Source of the DNA: Bacteroides faecalis
GTDB lineage: Bacteria; Bacteroidota; Bacteroidia; Bacteroidales; Bacteroidaceae
NCBI RefSeq assembly: GCF_003865075.1
Contig: NZ_BHWB01000008.1
Coordinates: 124,001 to 188,000, forward strand
Length of the DNA: 64,000 nucleotides
Direction: 5' to 3'
Part shown: piece by piece, positions 17,491 through 26,653 of the stretch
Numbering within the stretch: the first letter of the stretch is position 1
How the letters are laid out: each line of letters begins with the position of its first letter
Notes under the pieces: model-generated
The model's input: the letters and a program-made list of their open reading frames with translations, nothing else
Told to the model about the DNA's origin: nothing
The model's database searches: none
Made by a program: the position numbers and the translations under genes

Positions 17491-18429
17491 ATGAATAGAA
17501 TTACTTCTCTCTTTGGAATTCAATATCCTATTATTCAGGCAGGGATGGTTTGGTGTAGTGGTTGGCGTCTTGCTTCCGCTGTAAGTAATGCCGGAGGTTT
17601 AGGGCTAATCGGTGCTGGATCAATGCATCCTGAAACTCTTCGTGAGCATATTCATAAGTGTCGTGCGGCAACAATTCATCCTTTCGGTGTGAATATTCCT
17701 TTAATGTATCCTCAGATAGAAGAGATTATGAATATTGTAGTGGAGGAAGGAGTAAAGATTATATTTACTTCTGCAGGGAATCCTAAGACATGGACCGGAT
17801 GGTTGAAAGAACGAGGTGTTACTGTTGTTCATGTTGTTTCATCTTCTCGTTTTGCTGTGAAATGTGAGGAAGCGGGAGTCGATGCTGTAGTTGCTGAAGG
17901 ATTCGAAGCAGGTGGGCATAACGGGAGAGAAGAAACAACAACATTTTGTCTGATTCCTGCTGTACGTAATGCAACGACATTGCCTCTAATTGCTGCCGGA
18001 GGTATTGGTACGGGTGAAGGTATGCTTGCTGCTATGGTGTTGGGAGCTGAAGGAGTGCAAATAGGAACTCGTTTCGCATTAGCCGATGAAAGTTCAGCAA
18101 GTCAAATTTTTAAAGAATACTGCTTGAGTCTTGGAGAAGGGGATACTAAATTGTTATTAAAGAAATTAGCTCCTACGCGTTTGGTAAAGAATCATTTTCG
18201 CGATGTGGTAGAGAAAGCAGAGAATGAAGGTGCTTCAGTTGAAGAACTGCGTGTTTTGTTGGGAAAAGGTCGTGCTAAAAAAGGTATCTTTGAAGGAGAT
18301 TTGGAAGAAGGTGAATTGGAAATAGGACAAGTTTCTGCATTAATTTCACGTCAGCAGAATGTTGAAGAGGTAATGCGAGAACTGGTGGAGGCTTTTCAAA
18401 GGGCAGTGGGAAAAGATTATAATTTATAA
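17491..18429 (+). CDS. Nitronate monooxygenase / FabK-like flavoprotein
   Basis: 312 residues, a TIM-barrel flavoprotein of the 2-nitropropane dioxygenase family. Visible landmarks: PIIQAGMVWCSG at the N-terminus, SNAGGLGLIGAG phosphate-binding loop, AGGHNGRE with the catalytic His, LIAAGGIGTGEGMLAAMVLGAEGVQIGTRF FMN-binding strands. Family members oxidise toxic alkyl nitronates (class I) or act as enoyl-ACP reductases (FabK); the sequence alone does not decide between them. Cytoplasmic, single-gene unit with its own terminator at 18537. Confidence 0.88.
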   Translation: MNRITSLFGIQYPIIQAGMVWCSGWRLASAVSNAGGLGLIGAGSMHPETLREHIHKCRAATIHPFGVNIPLMYPQIEEIMNIVVEEGVKIIFTSAGNPKTWTGWLKERGVTVVHVVSSSRFAVKCEEAGVDAVVAEGFEAGGHNGREETTTFCLIPAVRNATTLPLIAAGGIGTGEGMLAAMVLGAEGVQIGTRFALADESSASQIFKEYCLSLGEGDTKLLLKKLAPTRLVKNHFRDVVEKAENEGASVEELRVLLGKGRAKKGIFEGDLEEGELEIGQVSALISRQQNVEEVMRELVEAFQRAVGKDYNL

Positions 18430-18536
18430 GATTATAGGTTATTGAGGATTAATATTAGTCCTATAAATAATGTCTGTTTAGAAGGAAGATTACTTGTTTA
18501 TCTCTGAAATAAAACTTATTTTTATTGTAATAGAAT

Positions 18537-18559
18537 TATAACCGAAGCTTGCGGTTATA
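18537..18559 (+). terminator. Terminator after the nitronate monooxygenase gene
   Basis: An 8-bp stem, TATAACCG with CGGTTATA, and a 7-base loop, followed by GTTTGATTT. The other bases of the 290-bp gap (18430-18719) are AT-rich and show no gene. Confidence 0.6.
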
Positions 18560-18719
18560 GTTTGATTTAAATAAAAAAGATCTTTTCATTTAAAGGAAAA
18601 CAAGATTTCTCCTTATCCTAAGATGTTTTCTCTTATTTGCTAATTATAAAGTTATTAATAGCAAAAGTTGAGAGAGCTAAATGTCTATAAGATAGTCTTT
18701 TATTATAAAGTTTTCTGGA

Positions 18720-19517
18720 CTAAAGGCTTATTGGGTCATATTTAAGCTCGAATACATCTGCTACTGCTTTATATGTGACCTTTCCTCCTACAATGTTCAG
18801 TCCCAGAGCTAATGAGGTATCTTCTTTACAGGCTTTCTTCCATCCTTTATTGGCTAGTGCGATAACATAGGGAAGGGTGGCGTTGGTTAATGCCAAAGTA
18901 GAAGTATAGGGCACAGCTCCTGGAATATTAGCCACAGCATAATGAACAATACCGTTTATGACATAAGTCGGTGCGCTATGTGTAGTGGGGTGTGATGTTT
19001 CAAAACATCCTCCTTGGTCAATTGCAACATCGACAAGTACTGTACCTGGTTGCATCAAAGTAAGCATTTTCCAGAAAATGTGCACCTTCCTGAATAGACA
19101 TACGTCCGGCAACTTCACTCATAGGAATAAGTAATGGCAATGAGTGGTCTTCTTTCTCTACGGTTTCATAGGCAAGACAAACAGACTTGTGTCAATCATA
19201 GCTAATGTCAGTTCTTTATCTGATGCTAAATGAAAATAGGTGAATAATAACTGTCCCTTCTTTATCAGATTATATTCTGGTGCGATTGGCTCTTTCACCT
19301 TTACAATCATTTCTGAAATGGAATGGATATCTTCTATGGCTGGTAAAATCTGTGCACCTACAGAAAGATATGCTTCGTCAGAGAAACCACTGTTAATGCC
19401 AGCTGTATGCTGAATATATACCTGATGTCCTCGCTTTACTAATTCGGCAACTCCGGAAGGTGTCATACCTACCCGATTCTCGTTGTTTTTGATTTCTTTG
19501 GGAACTCCTATGATCAT
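18720..19517 (-). pseudogene. ald: Alanine dehydrogenase gene remnant (frameshift plus internal deletion)
   Basis: The start (MIIGVPKEIKNNENRVGMTPSGVAELVKRGH at 19517) and the C-terminal third ([62 protein letters not shown]) are unmistakable alanine dehydrogenase. After ~110 codons a one-base loss shifts the frame: [38 protein letters not shown] continues in another frame. Then about 115 residues, the NAD-binding Rossmann core, are absent and the sequence jumps directly to the C-terminal part in yet another frame. The enzyme (L-alanine + NAD to pyruvate + ammonia) normally has ~370 residues; this gene cannot make it. Confidence 0.93.
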
Positions 19518-19560
19518 GATGTTTCGTATTGAGGATTATAGATGTTCGAATATACGCATA

Positions 19561-19590
19561 ATCCCCTTACGTTGTTATTCGTAAGGGGAT
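19561..19590 (-). terminator. Hairpin after the anti-sigma gene
   Basis: A perfect 11-bp stem, ATCCCCTTACG with CGTAAGGGGAT, and an 8-base loop. It lies just past the stop of the anti-sigma gene at 19644. The T tract is poor on the minus strand, so termination efficiency is uncertain. Confidence 0.55.
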
Positions 19591-19643
19591 GTTTTACAAC
19601 AGGGATCGTGTTGCCTATTTATTTTGTGCCTGATTTTTAGAAA

Positions 19644-20990
19644 CTAAATTCCTCCGTCAAGTATCCATATTCTCTGATCATTGTTTTGACGTAGAGCTAT
19701 ATAGTGCATTTGGGATGTTCCATCCGGTTGAGTCAATTTGTAGAATATGTATACACCTGCATAGTCGTCCTTCTTTTTAGGCATACTGAACTCTGAGACT
19801 TTGCACCCTTTTAATCTCTTGGTGAGTTCCGTCTGGTCGTAGGCTCGGAGAGCTTCTTTGGCTTGTTCGGAGTTCCCGCTAGTGATTGCTGTTAAAATTC
19901 TGCGTGCTGCATCTGTTGCTGTTTCATTTTGCAGAGTTTGTAGACGTACTCCTTCTTTTAATAGCGGTTCCTCAGCTTGTACCCATTGCGATTTGTCGAT
20001 ATTGGGAAGATGTAATAGATCTTCTTTACGTAATAATGTATTATACTTTATATCGGAACTGCTGAGAATCAGAACTTTTTTATCATCTAGTTCTATCCAT
20101 ACCTTTATTTCGCGGAGTAGACCATCGTTCTTGGTAAACACATTTTCCATTATACATTTGTGCTTTTCCTGTTTAGAATTATTAAGGAGTGAATAGAGGT
20201 TATTGTCGTACATTTCTGTATATGTCGTTATAACTATTTTGGAGTCATCTTCTGAAATTTTAATATTCCCTTTATTGTTATCAGCTATAGCTGTTTTTTG
20301 TTGTTCCAGAAGTTTCTCGGGCTGGAGTAATGAAGCGAAGTCCTCCATAAAACCTGTATTAACTGAGCCACGTACTTTTGAGCCAATCTTATCCCACATA
20401 TATTGTTCTCGACCATCGAATAGAATCGTTCTTCCTCCTTCTTTTTCTAATCTCCAGAAGGTAGAATCATTTTGATGTAGCACTTTTAGACTAATCTTGA
20501 TAAATTCGGCTTCAGGATCAAAGTAAGCCATATTCTCGTTTGGGAGAGTGCGTGCATTCATGTTGATGATAAAACTGCCTGCATTATGTACGTTTCTGAT
20601 GGCCTGTTCGAAAATTAGTGATGGTGATGTAACAGCTTTTGCATCTGTTGAGAATAGATTACTTAATCCTGTCATTACACCTGCTACAAAGATAATTAGA
20701 GCTGCTGCTATTTGCGTAAATCTTATACGTAACTGTTGAATTTTGTGTTGTTTTTTACTGTGTTTCTCTTCAATAGTATATGATTCAATCTTTGTCTTAG
20801 GTGATGTTGGTTGTATAGTCATTGGTGCATAGCGTGGACACAACATATTTACTGTCGCCATATACCCCTCGTAATATGATTTACATTCGGAACATTCTTC
20901 CATATGGCGCATACATTCGTCTATTAATCTCGGGTCTGTATTTTTGTCACACAGTTCCACTATATTCTTCTTGAATTCTTCACATTTCAT
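19644..20990 (-). CDS. Zinc-finger anti-sigma factor with large periplasmic domain
   Basis: 448 residues. The N-terminus has the ZAS zinc motif His29-X3-Cys33-X2-Cys36 of anti-sigma factors that hold ECF sigma factors. A single transmembrane helix follows (~92-112, IAAALIIFVAGVMTGLSNLF). The ~330-residue outer part has a LolA/MucB-like look in places (FIINMNARTLPNENMAYF, FWRLEKEGGRTILFDGREQYMWDKIG, KVWIELDDKKVLILSSSDIKY), which suggests a lipid- or lipoprotein-sensing beta sheet. It starts 13 bp after the ECF gene, so the pair forms one operon. It probably releases its sigma factor on an envelope signal. Confidence 0.85.
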   Translation of the reverse strand: MKCEEFKKNIVELCDKNTDPRLIDECMRHMEECSECKSYYEGYMATVNMLCPRYAPMTIQPTSPKTKIESYTIEEKHSKKQHKIQQLRIRFTQIAAALIIFVAGVMTGLSNLFSTDAKAVTSPSLIFEQAIRNVHNAGSFIINMNARTLPNENMAYFDPEAEFIKISLKVLHQNDSTFWRLEKEGGRTILFDGREQYMWDKIGSKVRGSVNTGFMEDFASLLQPEKLLEQQKTAIADNNKGNIKISEDDSKIVITTYTEMYDNNLYSLLNNSKQEKHKCIMENVFTKNDGLLREIKVWIELDDKKVLILSSSDIKYNTLLRKEDLLHLPNIDKSQWVQAEEPLLKEGVRLQTLQNETATDAARRILTAITSGNSEQAKEALRAYDQTELTKRLKGCKVSEFSMPKKKDDYAGVYIFYKLTQPDGTSQMHYIALRQNNDQRIWILDGGI

Positions 20991-21003
20991 AATGTTATAA
21001 ATT

Positions 21004-21546
21004 TTATTGTTCTTTTACTTTTCGGGACTGTTTATCCTTCAGTCCCTTTCTTATTTTCTCAATTCCGTATTGAAAACGTGACTTAACCGATGATACAGGC
21101 ATATCCAGTATTTCTGCTATTTCAGTAAAACTTTTGTCACTATGGATACGTAGTCGTATCACTTCTGCCTGTTCTTCGGGAATAGTTGCGAGTAGAGTTG
21201 ATATGAGGCAAAACTCTTGTTCAAAGTCTTCGGGAATGTTTTCGCTGTAATTTGTAACTTGTTCCAACGATACAAATTGTAAACATTGCCTTCGCAGGCG
21301 ATCGGTACATAAGTTTGCCAAACTTCGATACAAGTAGTTACGCATATTTGCCGGTGTCTGACCTTTATGTTCCTGTTCTCTGGTATGCAACTGTACGAAA
21401 ATGTCTTGTACGGCGTCTTCAGCATCGGCAAGATTACCTATTCTGTAACAGGCATACCGTAGTAAGTGTGTCCTTTCTGCTTCTATAAGCTCTGCCAGTT
21501 CACGACTTTGCTCATCTTCGTTGTTGATGATCGATTCTTGTTTCAT
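21004..21546 (-). CDS. ECF RNA polymerase sigma factor
   Basis: 180 residues. Region 2 (LLRYACYRIGNLADAEDAVQDIFVQL) and region 4 (LLATIPEEQAEVIRLRIHSDKSFTEIAEILDMPVSSVKSRFQYGIEKIRKGL) are complete. It is paired with the zinc-finger anti-sigma gene downstream. Two direct repeats ending in CGTC lie 55-85 bp upstream and may be its own promoter elements. Regulated genes are unknown; the adjacent metalloprotease-SusCD operon runs the same way but is separated by a terminator. Confidence 0.93.
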   Translation of the reverse strand: MKQESIINNEDEQSRELAELIEAERTHLLRYACYRIGNLADAEDAVQDIFVQLHTREQEHKGQTPANMRNYLYRSLANLCTDRLRRQCLQFVSLEQVTNYSENIPEDFEQEFCLISTLLATIPEEQAEVIRLRIHSDKSFTEIAEILDMPVSSVKSRFQYGIEKIRKGLKDKQSRKVKEQ

Positions 21547-21600
21547 GTCTGATTTTTAGTTATTCTTTTTTTAAGCTTTATGATCGCGATCTATTATAAT

Positions 21601-21631
21601 GACGTAAAAGGAGAGAAAAAGACGTAAAAGG
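21601..21631 (-). promoter_or_regulatory. Two direct repeats upstream of the ECF sigma gene
   Basis: GACGTAAAAGG occurs at 21601-21611 and again at 21621-21631, exactly 20 bp apart. On the coding strand these read CCTTTTACGTC twice; CGTC is the usual -10 core recognised by ECF sigma factors. The other bases of the 400-bp gap (21547-21947) are AT-rich and hold only this and the terminator at 21822. Confidence 0.35.
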
Positions 21632-21821
21632 TAAGATGTTTTTTTGATTATTGCAAAAAATAGTTGAGATGGATGTAAGTAGAGAATTGTGGATGATATT
21701 ATGTGTAGAGCTAAGAATGAAAGGCGGCTTATTTTTATTTATGTTATAAAAAAGAGAATGTACTTTATGCTTTAGAATAAAGAGTAAGTTTTTCTCTTAT
21801 CTTTCAAGATTGATTAGCAAA

Positions 21822-21851
21822 AGAGGCTATCTCAATTTTGAGATAACCTCT
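21822..21851 (-). terminator. Terminator after the susD-like gene
   Basis: A 14-bp stem with one mismatch (AGAGGCTATCTCAA with TTGAGATAACCTCT), followed on the minus strand by TTTTGCT. It ends the metalloprotease-SusC-SusD operon. Confidence 0.75.
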
Positions 21852-21947
21852 AATACCTTATTCGTCTGTAAGTGAACTATCACTTGAATAGTAATTTATA
21901 CTATAAGTTCAGCATAATTATTAATCTATCGAATATAAGTTTTATAG

Positions 21948-23285
21948 TTAATCCTTTAAATTAGGATTAGCACTAGTTGCACTTAGTGGGATTTGCAATG
22001 TATAACGAACGTCATCTTGTTGTAGAATGATGGTTTGTTCATTAAATACTTTCTTAATTTCCGGTCGGGTAGTACGACGTAAGTCAAACCAACGATGGCC
22101 CTCAAAAGCCAATTCACGAGCACGCTCATTTAATATTTCTGTGATCAAATCAGCTTGGTTCATATTGTTTACTTCAGTTTCTTTCTGCTCGTATGCGGCT
22201 GGAGTATATCGTTTTTCCATTAGTTGTAACAAACGGTTACGTGCTTCAGGCAATTGATTTAAACGAGCAGCTGCTTCTGCGGAGTTTAAATATAATTCAG
22301 AAGTACGAAAACTACATTTATATTTTGATATTCCTTCATTTTTTTTGATAGGATAGTTTCCGTCTGTATTTACAGGACCAATGTATTTCGCAAGGCGAAG
22401 GTCACCATCCTGAAACATCTGAACAAATGTTTCAGTAGCTTGTGAAGCTGTGATCGACGTTGTGCTGTATACATTTTCATAGGCTGAAATTGATTCTACT
22501 GAAGTATACAGAGTTGGCAGTTGAAAATCAGCACTGTTGTAATCTTCCAATGTCGATTTTTTCGCGATTACACGTTCGGCAGCATCATATGCTTTCTGCC
22601 ATTCACCCATATAGAGGTGGACACGTGATTCAAATGCATCAATGGCTATAGTAGTGAAACGGTAATTATACCCTGTTTCCCATTGTTCCTTATTGATAAG
22701 TTTACGGGCATTATCAATGTCGGAAAGTATGGAAAGATAGATTTGTCCCACAGTATTACGTGTTGGTACTTCTTCTAAATCAAGTGTTAGTTTTAAAGGT
22801 ACTGCTTTCGTAGCAGGTGCTCCTTCTTTAGTGTAAGGCTGCCCATATAGATTGACCAATAAGAAATGCATATATCCTCTCATGAAATATGCTTCTCCGA
22901 CTAATTGATTGATATCTTCTTGTGTACCTTGCGTTATTTCATCTTTTTTGTTTATGATCGCATTGGAATAATATATATTCTCATAGTATGAAATCCAACC
23001 AAATTCTGTACCGGAGGTATAATTAGGAACCCATCTTTCAATATCTCTATAGTTGTTTTGGTCATATTCGTCATTTCTGACAGTAATATCACCTGTGCGC
23101 ATATCACAAAGCCCTCTGTCTGTTAATGATTCTGAATATACAGTGGTCATGAGTGCTCTATATTCTTCTAAAGAATTAGGAATAACTTTTCCCGTAGGTT
23201 GTATATCTAAAAAATTGCTACATGAAGTTATAAAGAAACTTCCTGCGAACATGAGTGCTATATATATTTTTTTTGTCTTGTACAT
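21948..23285 (-). CDS. SusD/RagB-family outer-membrane lipoprotein
   Basis: 445 residues with lipobox FITSC (Cys22) followed by SNFLDIQPTGK, the standard start of mature SusD proteins. TPR-like helices (IYYSNAIINKKDEI, LVGEAYFMRGYMHFLLVNLYGQPY) and the C-terminal ELAFEGHRWFDLRR motif are present. It is the surface-exposed lid that delivers substrate to the SusC transporter encoded just upstream (17 bp gap). It is somewhat shorter than starch-type SusD (~550), which fits the metalloprotease-linked type. The substrate is unknown, perhaps peptides. Confidence 0.95.
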   Translation of the reverse strand: MYKTKKIYIALMFAGSFFITSCSNFLDIQPTGKVIPNSLEEYRALMTTVYSESLTDRGLCDMRTGDITVRNDEYDQNNYRDIERWVPNYTSGTEFGWISYYENIYYSNAIINKKDEITQGTQEDINQLVGEAYFMRGYMHFLLVNLYGQPYTKEGAPATKAVPLKLTLDLEEVPTRNTVGQIYLSILSDIDNARKLINKEQWETGYNYRFTTIAIDAFESRVHLYMGEWQKAYDAAERVIAKKSTLEDYNSADFQLPTLYTSVESISAYENVYSTTSITASQATETFVQMFQDGDLRLAKYIGPVNTDGNYPIKKNEGISKYKCSFRTSELYLNSAEAAARLNQLPEARNRLLQLMEKRYTPAAYEQKETEVNNMNQADLITEILNERARELAFEGHRWFDLRRTTRPEIKKVFNEQTIILQQDDVRYTLQIPLSATSANPNLKD

Positions 23286-23302
23286 ATTTGCAATTTTTAG
23301 GT

Positions 23303-26300
23303 TTAGAAATTAAGACTGAGATTAAATGTTATTGATTTAGCTACTGGAGTAGAGTAGAGATTACTCATAGATTCCGGGTCCATGTAGTTCTTGTAGTTGG
23401 ATCCAAAAACAAATAAGTTGCGACCTTCTAAGGCGACAGTTGCTCCATTTATACTAAATTTGCGTAACCATTCTTGTGGTAGGGTGTATGCCAATCTTAT
23501 ATTCTGAAGACGTACATAACTGAGACGTTTTACCCACATATCAAGGTTTCTATATATAGATGGTATGTCTCCAAAAAGCAGATTATCTGCTGGATAATTA
23601 TTCCGGTTGAGAAGGGCAGGGAATTTGCTACTATGATTTTCAGGTGTCCAACGTTCAAGGATATCGCTGTTTGCATTATGTCCAGGATCAAAGCTAACGA
23701 TGTTATACGATGGATTAGTACGTACATGTGCTCCCAGGTTATAAGCGAAGTTGAAACTTAATTCCCAGTTACGATAATTAAATGTATTGATAAAACCACC
23801 AGTATAAGGAGCTTCACTTGTACCAACATAATCATATAAATTACGTTGAAATTCGGCATCCTGATTGTATTCGTAAAAACCAATTCCCCATTCATCTTTC
23901 ATATCAAAAAGTTGTTCTACCGTAACGGCTTCATTGCTTCCTTTCGGATAAATAAGTATTCGCCCTGTATCTGGATCAACTTTACTCTTAATTGCAAAGA
24001 TTGCGCCTACCGGATGTCCTTCAAGTCCAGGCATTGTACTTGTTGAGGCTGTACGGTCCTTTAATACTTTATTATAATTATAGGCAAAATTAAATGTTGT
24101 ATACCAAGAGAAGTTGCGGGTAGTAATATTACGTGTCTGTAGATTAATTTCTAATCCTTTGTTTTCCAAACTAGCCCAATTGATTGTCATATCGGTAAAT
24201 CCGTTTTCTAGAGGTAAATCTTTGCGTCCGATAAGATCGGTCCCTTTTCGATAATAATAGTCTATACTAAAATTAATGGCAGAGTTAAGTACAGAAAAAT
24301 CAAGTCCGACATTATACGATGATGTTTTTTCCCAGCGTAATTTGTCATTTGGGGCACCAGAAATAGAAATACTTGGTTCTGTATTACCTGGAAGTATAGT
24401 TTGATTGCCATAATTTCCTACAAGATAAGGAGAAGTATTTTTGTCTATGTTACCTTGTAATCCATAAGAAAGCCTCAATGCCAAATTATCTATCCAATTT
24501 TTAGATGATTCCATAAAGGGTTCGTTAGAAAGACGCCATAATCCACTGACAGAATAGATAGGCAAGAAACGATATTTCTTGTCTACTCCAAATAAGTCGG
24601 AACCGTCCATACGAACACTTGCCCCTAACGTATAACGCCTCATAAGAGTATAAGAACCGTTGGCATAAAAGGAAGCGAAAGCGTTCTCAAAATAGGATTT
24701 TGTGTGTAACGGATATGATTTTGCTTGTTCTTCATCTTTGAAGATAAGCGGTTTAGTTGTAAGTGTTCTAGGATCATAACCGTAAGCATTGGATGTTAAT
24801 GATTCAAGCCAATTTTTACGTATTTCTGACCCGGCCATTACTTGTACTTCGTGTATATCTCTAAAAGACTGCGTCCACTCTCCTTGTACTTTCCATGTAA
24901 TTTGAGATGTAGTCGTACCAGTTGTTTTGTGCATTCCTCCTTCAGGGATCACATATTTTGTTCCATTATCATACACGCTATTTTCACGCATATTGCGCAT
25001 TGTGTATGTATCTTTTCCTACATATTGTTCTAAATCAGATTGATCCCACTGTAAACCAACTTGAGATGTTAATTTCCAGTGATCATTGAAGCGTAAGTCT
25101 GCATTGAAGATAGCATTGACAGCTGTTACTACGGTTTCCTTACTTGTATTAGCGCGTTCTTCAAATATGTTGAAACCTTCTTTAGAATTAGGTTCTGCAC
25201 CTGTGGTAATATCATAGTCGTAATTATAATTTCCATTTATATCGTAAGGATCAAAATATGGGTTTGCTGTACGGGCATAATAAATAGGATTAGCATAACC
25301 ATAATTATCTGTTACGAAGTTTGTATTTTTTCGGCGATTAGCGAAAAGTGACATACCAATTTTTAGCATTTTGTTCATCTGATAAGATGTTTTACTTGTT
25401 AAGTTGAAGCGGCTCATGCTTACTCCTGGTACATTACCATTTTCTTTTGAATAGCCAAATGAGTTGTAATAGGTTACTTTTTCGCTTCCTCCCGAGATAC
25501 TGAAATTATAATCTTGTGTGAAAGCATCTCTGAATAAGATATCATTCCAATTTGTATTGATAGTCTTTAATCGGTTGATAGCATTCTGTGCTTCAGGAGT
25601 TAGACCATTCCAGCCTTGCTGTTGGTAAACATCAAATAAATCATATTGTTTTAGAATAGATGCTATGCCTCCTTTGTGGTAATAGCCGGGAAGATCATAC
25701 ATATCATTCGGTTCTTTCATCAATTCTAATTCGAGATTAATCTTTTCTTCAGAGTTGAGTAAGTTTAATCGTGAGGTGTCTAAATTAGGAGTATAAGTAA
25801 GCCTTGTATTAAAATTGACTACGGGTTTTCCCGTTCTTCCTTTTTTGGTCGTTACAATTATTACACCATTTGCTGCTCGTGCACCGTAAATAGCTGTAGC
25901 AGCTGCATCTTTCAAAATAGTGATACTTTCAATATCATTAGGGCTTAATCCGGCAATTGAAGATTGCTTTATATCAACGATATTATTATCAATGTCTCCT
26001 AGGTCAGGAATATCCGTACCTTCCAAAGGAATTCCATCCAATACCCACAAAGGATCTTGAGTTCCATTCAAGGAAGCAGTACCACGGATACGAATACGCG
26101 CTGGAGATCCCGGAGCACCGGAAGTATTGGTTACAGCTACACCGGCAATTTGTCCAGCCAATGCTTGATCGATACTTTTTGCAGAACCTAACATAGCATC
26201 TGTTACGTCTACTTTAGAAATAGCAGCAGTTAATTTGCGGCGTTCCAATTCCTGGTAACCTGTAACTACCACATCTCCTAATGTATGTGATGACGTTTGG

Positions 26301-26623
26301 AGTACGATGCGGTAATCGTTTTTTCCAGTTTGTAGTTTGATTATCTGCTCTTCGTATCCGATATAGCTACAATGAATATTTGTTATATTTTCGGGAACGG
26401 ATATAGAAAACTTTCCATCTAAATCAGTAATAGTACCTAAAGAGGTTTCAGAGACACCGGCTTTTTGTAATTCGTCGGAGGGTACAAATATAGAAGCACC
26501 GATCAATGGTTGATCATCTTCACTAGATAGTACGACACCTGTGATAGTGCGATTATTGGCACTAGCCATTGCCATCGCGTTTGCGAGAAAGCATATAAGT
26601 ATGCACAAATGTTTTTTTTCCAT
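23303..26623 (-). CDS. SusC/RagA-family TonB-linked outer-membrane transporter
   Basis: 1106 residues with a signal peptide (1-22). A carboxypeptidase-D-regulatory-like domain (~26-110) is followed by a plug with the family signatures GVAVTNTSGAPGSPARIRIRG and PLWVLDGIPLEG, IESITILKDAAATAIYGARAANGVIIVTTKKG, then a 22-strand-type barrel ending in an aromatic strand (SITFNLSLNF). It imports substrate using TonB-ExbBD energy together with the SusD partner. No STN domain is seen, so there is no direct anti-sigma signalling. Second gene of the operon, 30 bp after the metalloprotease gene. Confidence 0.96.
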   Translation of the reverse strand: MEKKHLCILICFLANAMAMASANNRTITGVVLSSEDDQPLIGASIFVPSDELQKAGVSETSLGTITDLDGKFSISVPENITNIHCSYIGYEEQIIKLQTGKNDYRIVLQTSSHTLGDVVVTGYQELERRKLTAAISKVDVTDAMLGSAKSIDQALAGQIAGVAVTNTSGAPGSPARIRIRGTASLNGTQDPLWVLDGIPLEGTDIPDLGDIDNNIVDIKQSSIAGLSPNDIESITILKDAAATAIYGARAANGVIIVTTKKGRTGKPVVNFNTRLTYTPNLDTSRLNLLNSEEKINLELELMKEPNDMYDLPGYYHKGGIASILKQYDLFDVYQQQGWNGLTPEAQNAINRLKTINTNWNDILFRDAFTQDYNFSISGGSEKVTYYNSFGYSKENGNVPGVSMSRFNLTSKTSYQMNKMLKIGMSLFANRRKNTNFVTDNYGYANPIYYARTANPYFDPYDINGNYNYDYDITTGAEPNSKEGFNIFEERANTSKETVVTAVNAIFNADLRFNDHWKLTSQVGLQWDQSDLEQYVGKDTYTMRNMRENSVYDNGTKYVIPEGGMHKTTGTTTSQITWKVQGEWTQSFRDIHEVQVMAGSEIRKNWLESLTSNAYGYDPRTLTTKPLIFKDEEQAKSYPLHTKSYFENAFASFYANGSYTLMRRYTLGASVRMDGSDLFGVDKKYRFLPIYSVSGLWRLSNEPFMESSKNWIDNLALRLSYGLQGNIDKNTSPYLVGNYGNQTILPGNTEPSISISGAPNDKLRWEKTSSYNVGLDFSVLNSAINFSIDYYYRKGTDLIGRKDLPLENGFTDMTINWASLENKGLEINLQTRNITTRNFSWYTTFNFAYNYNKVLKDRTASTSTMPGLEGHPVGAIFAIKSKVDPDTGRILIYPKGSNEAVTVEQLFDMKDEWGIGFYEYNQDAEFQRNLYDYVGTSEAPYTGGFINTFNYRNWELSFNFAYNLGAHVRTNPSYNIVSFDPGHNANSDILERWTPENHSSKFPALLNRNNYPADNLLFGDIPSIYRNLDMWVKRLSYVRLQNIRLAYTLPQEWLRKFSINGATVALEGRNLFVFGSNYKNYMDPESMSNLYSTPVAKSITFNLSLNF

Positions 26624-26653
26624 TAATTGTAGATATGCTTAAGTTATTATTTT

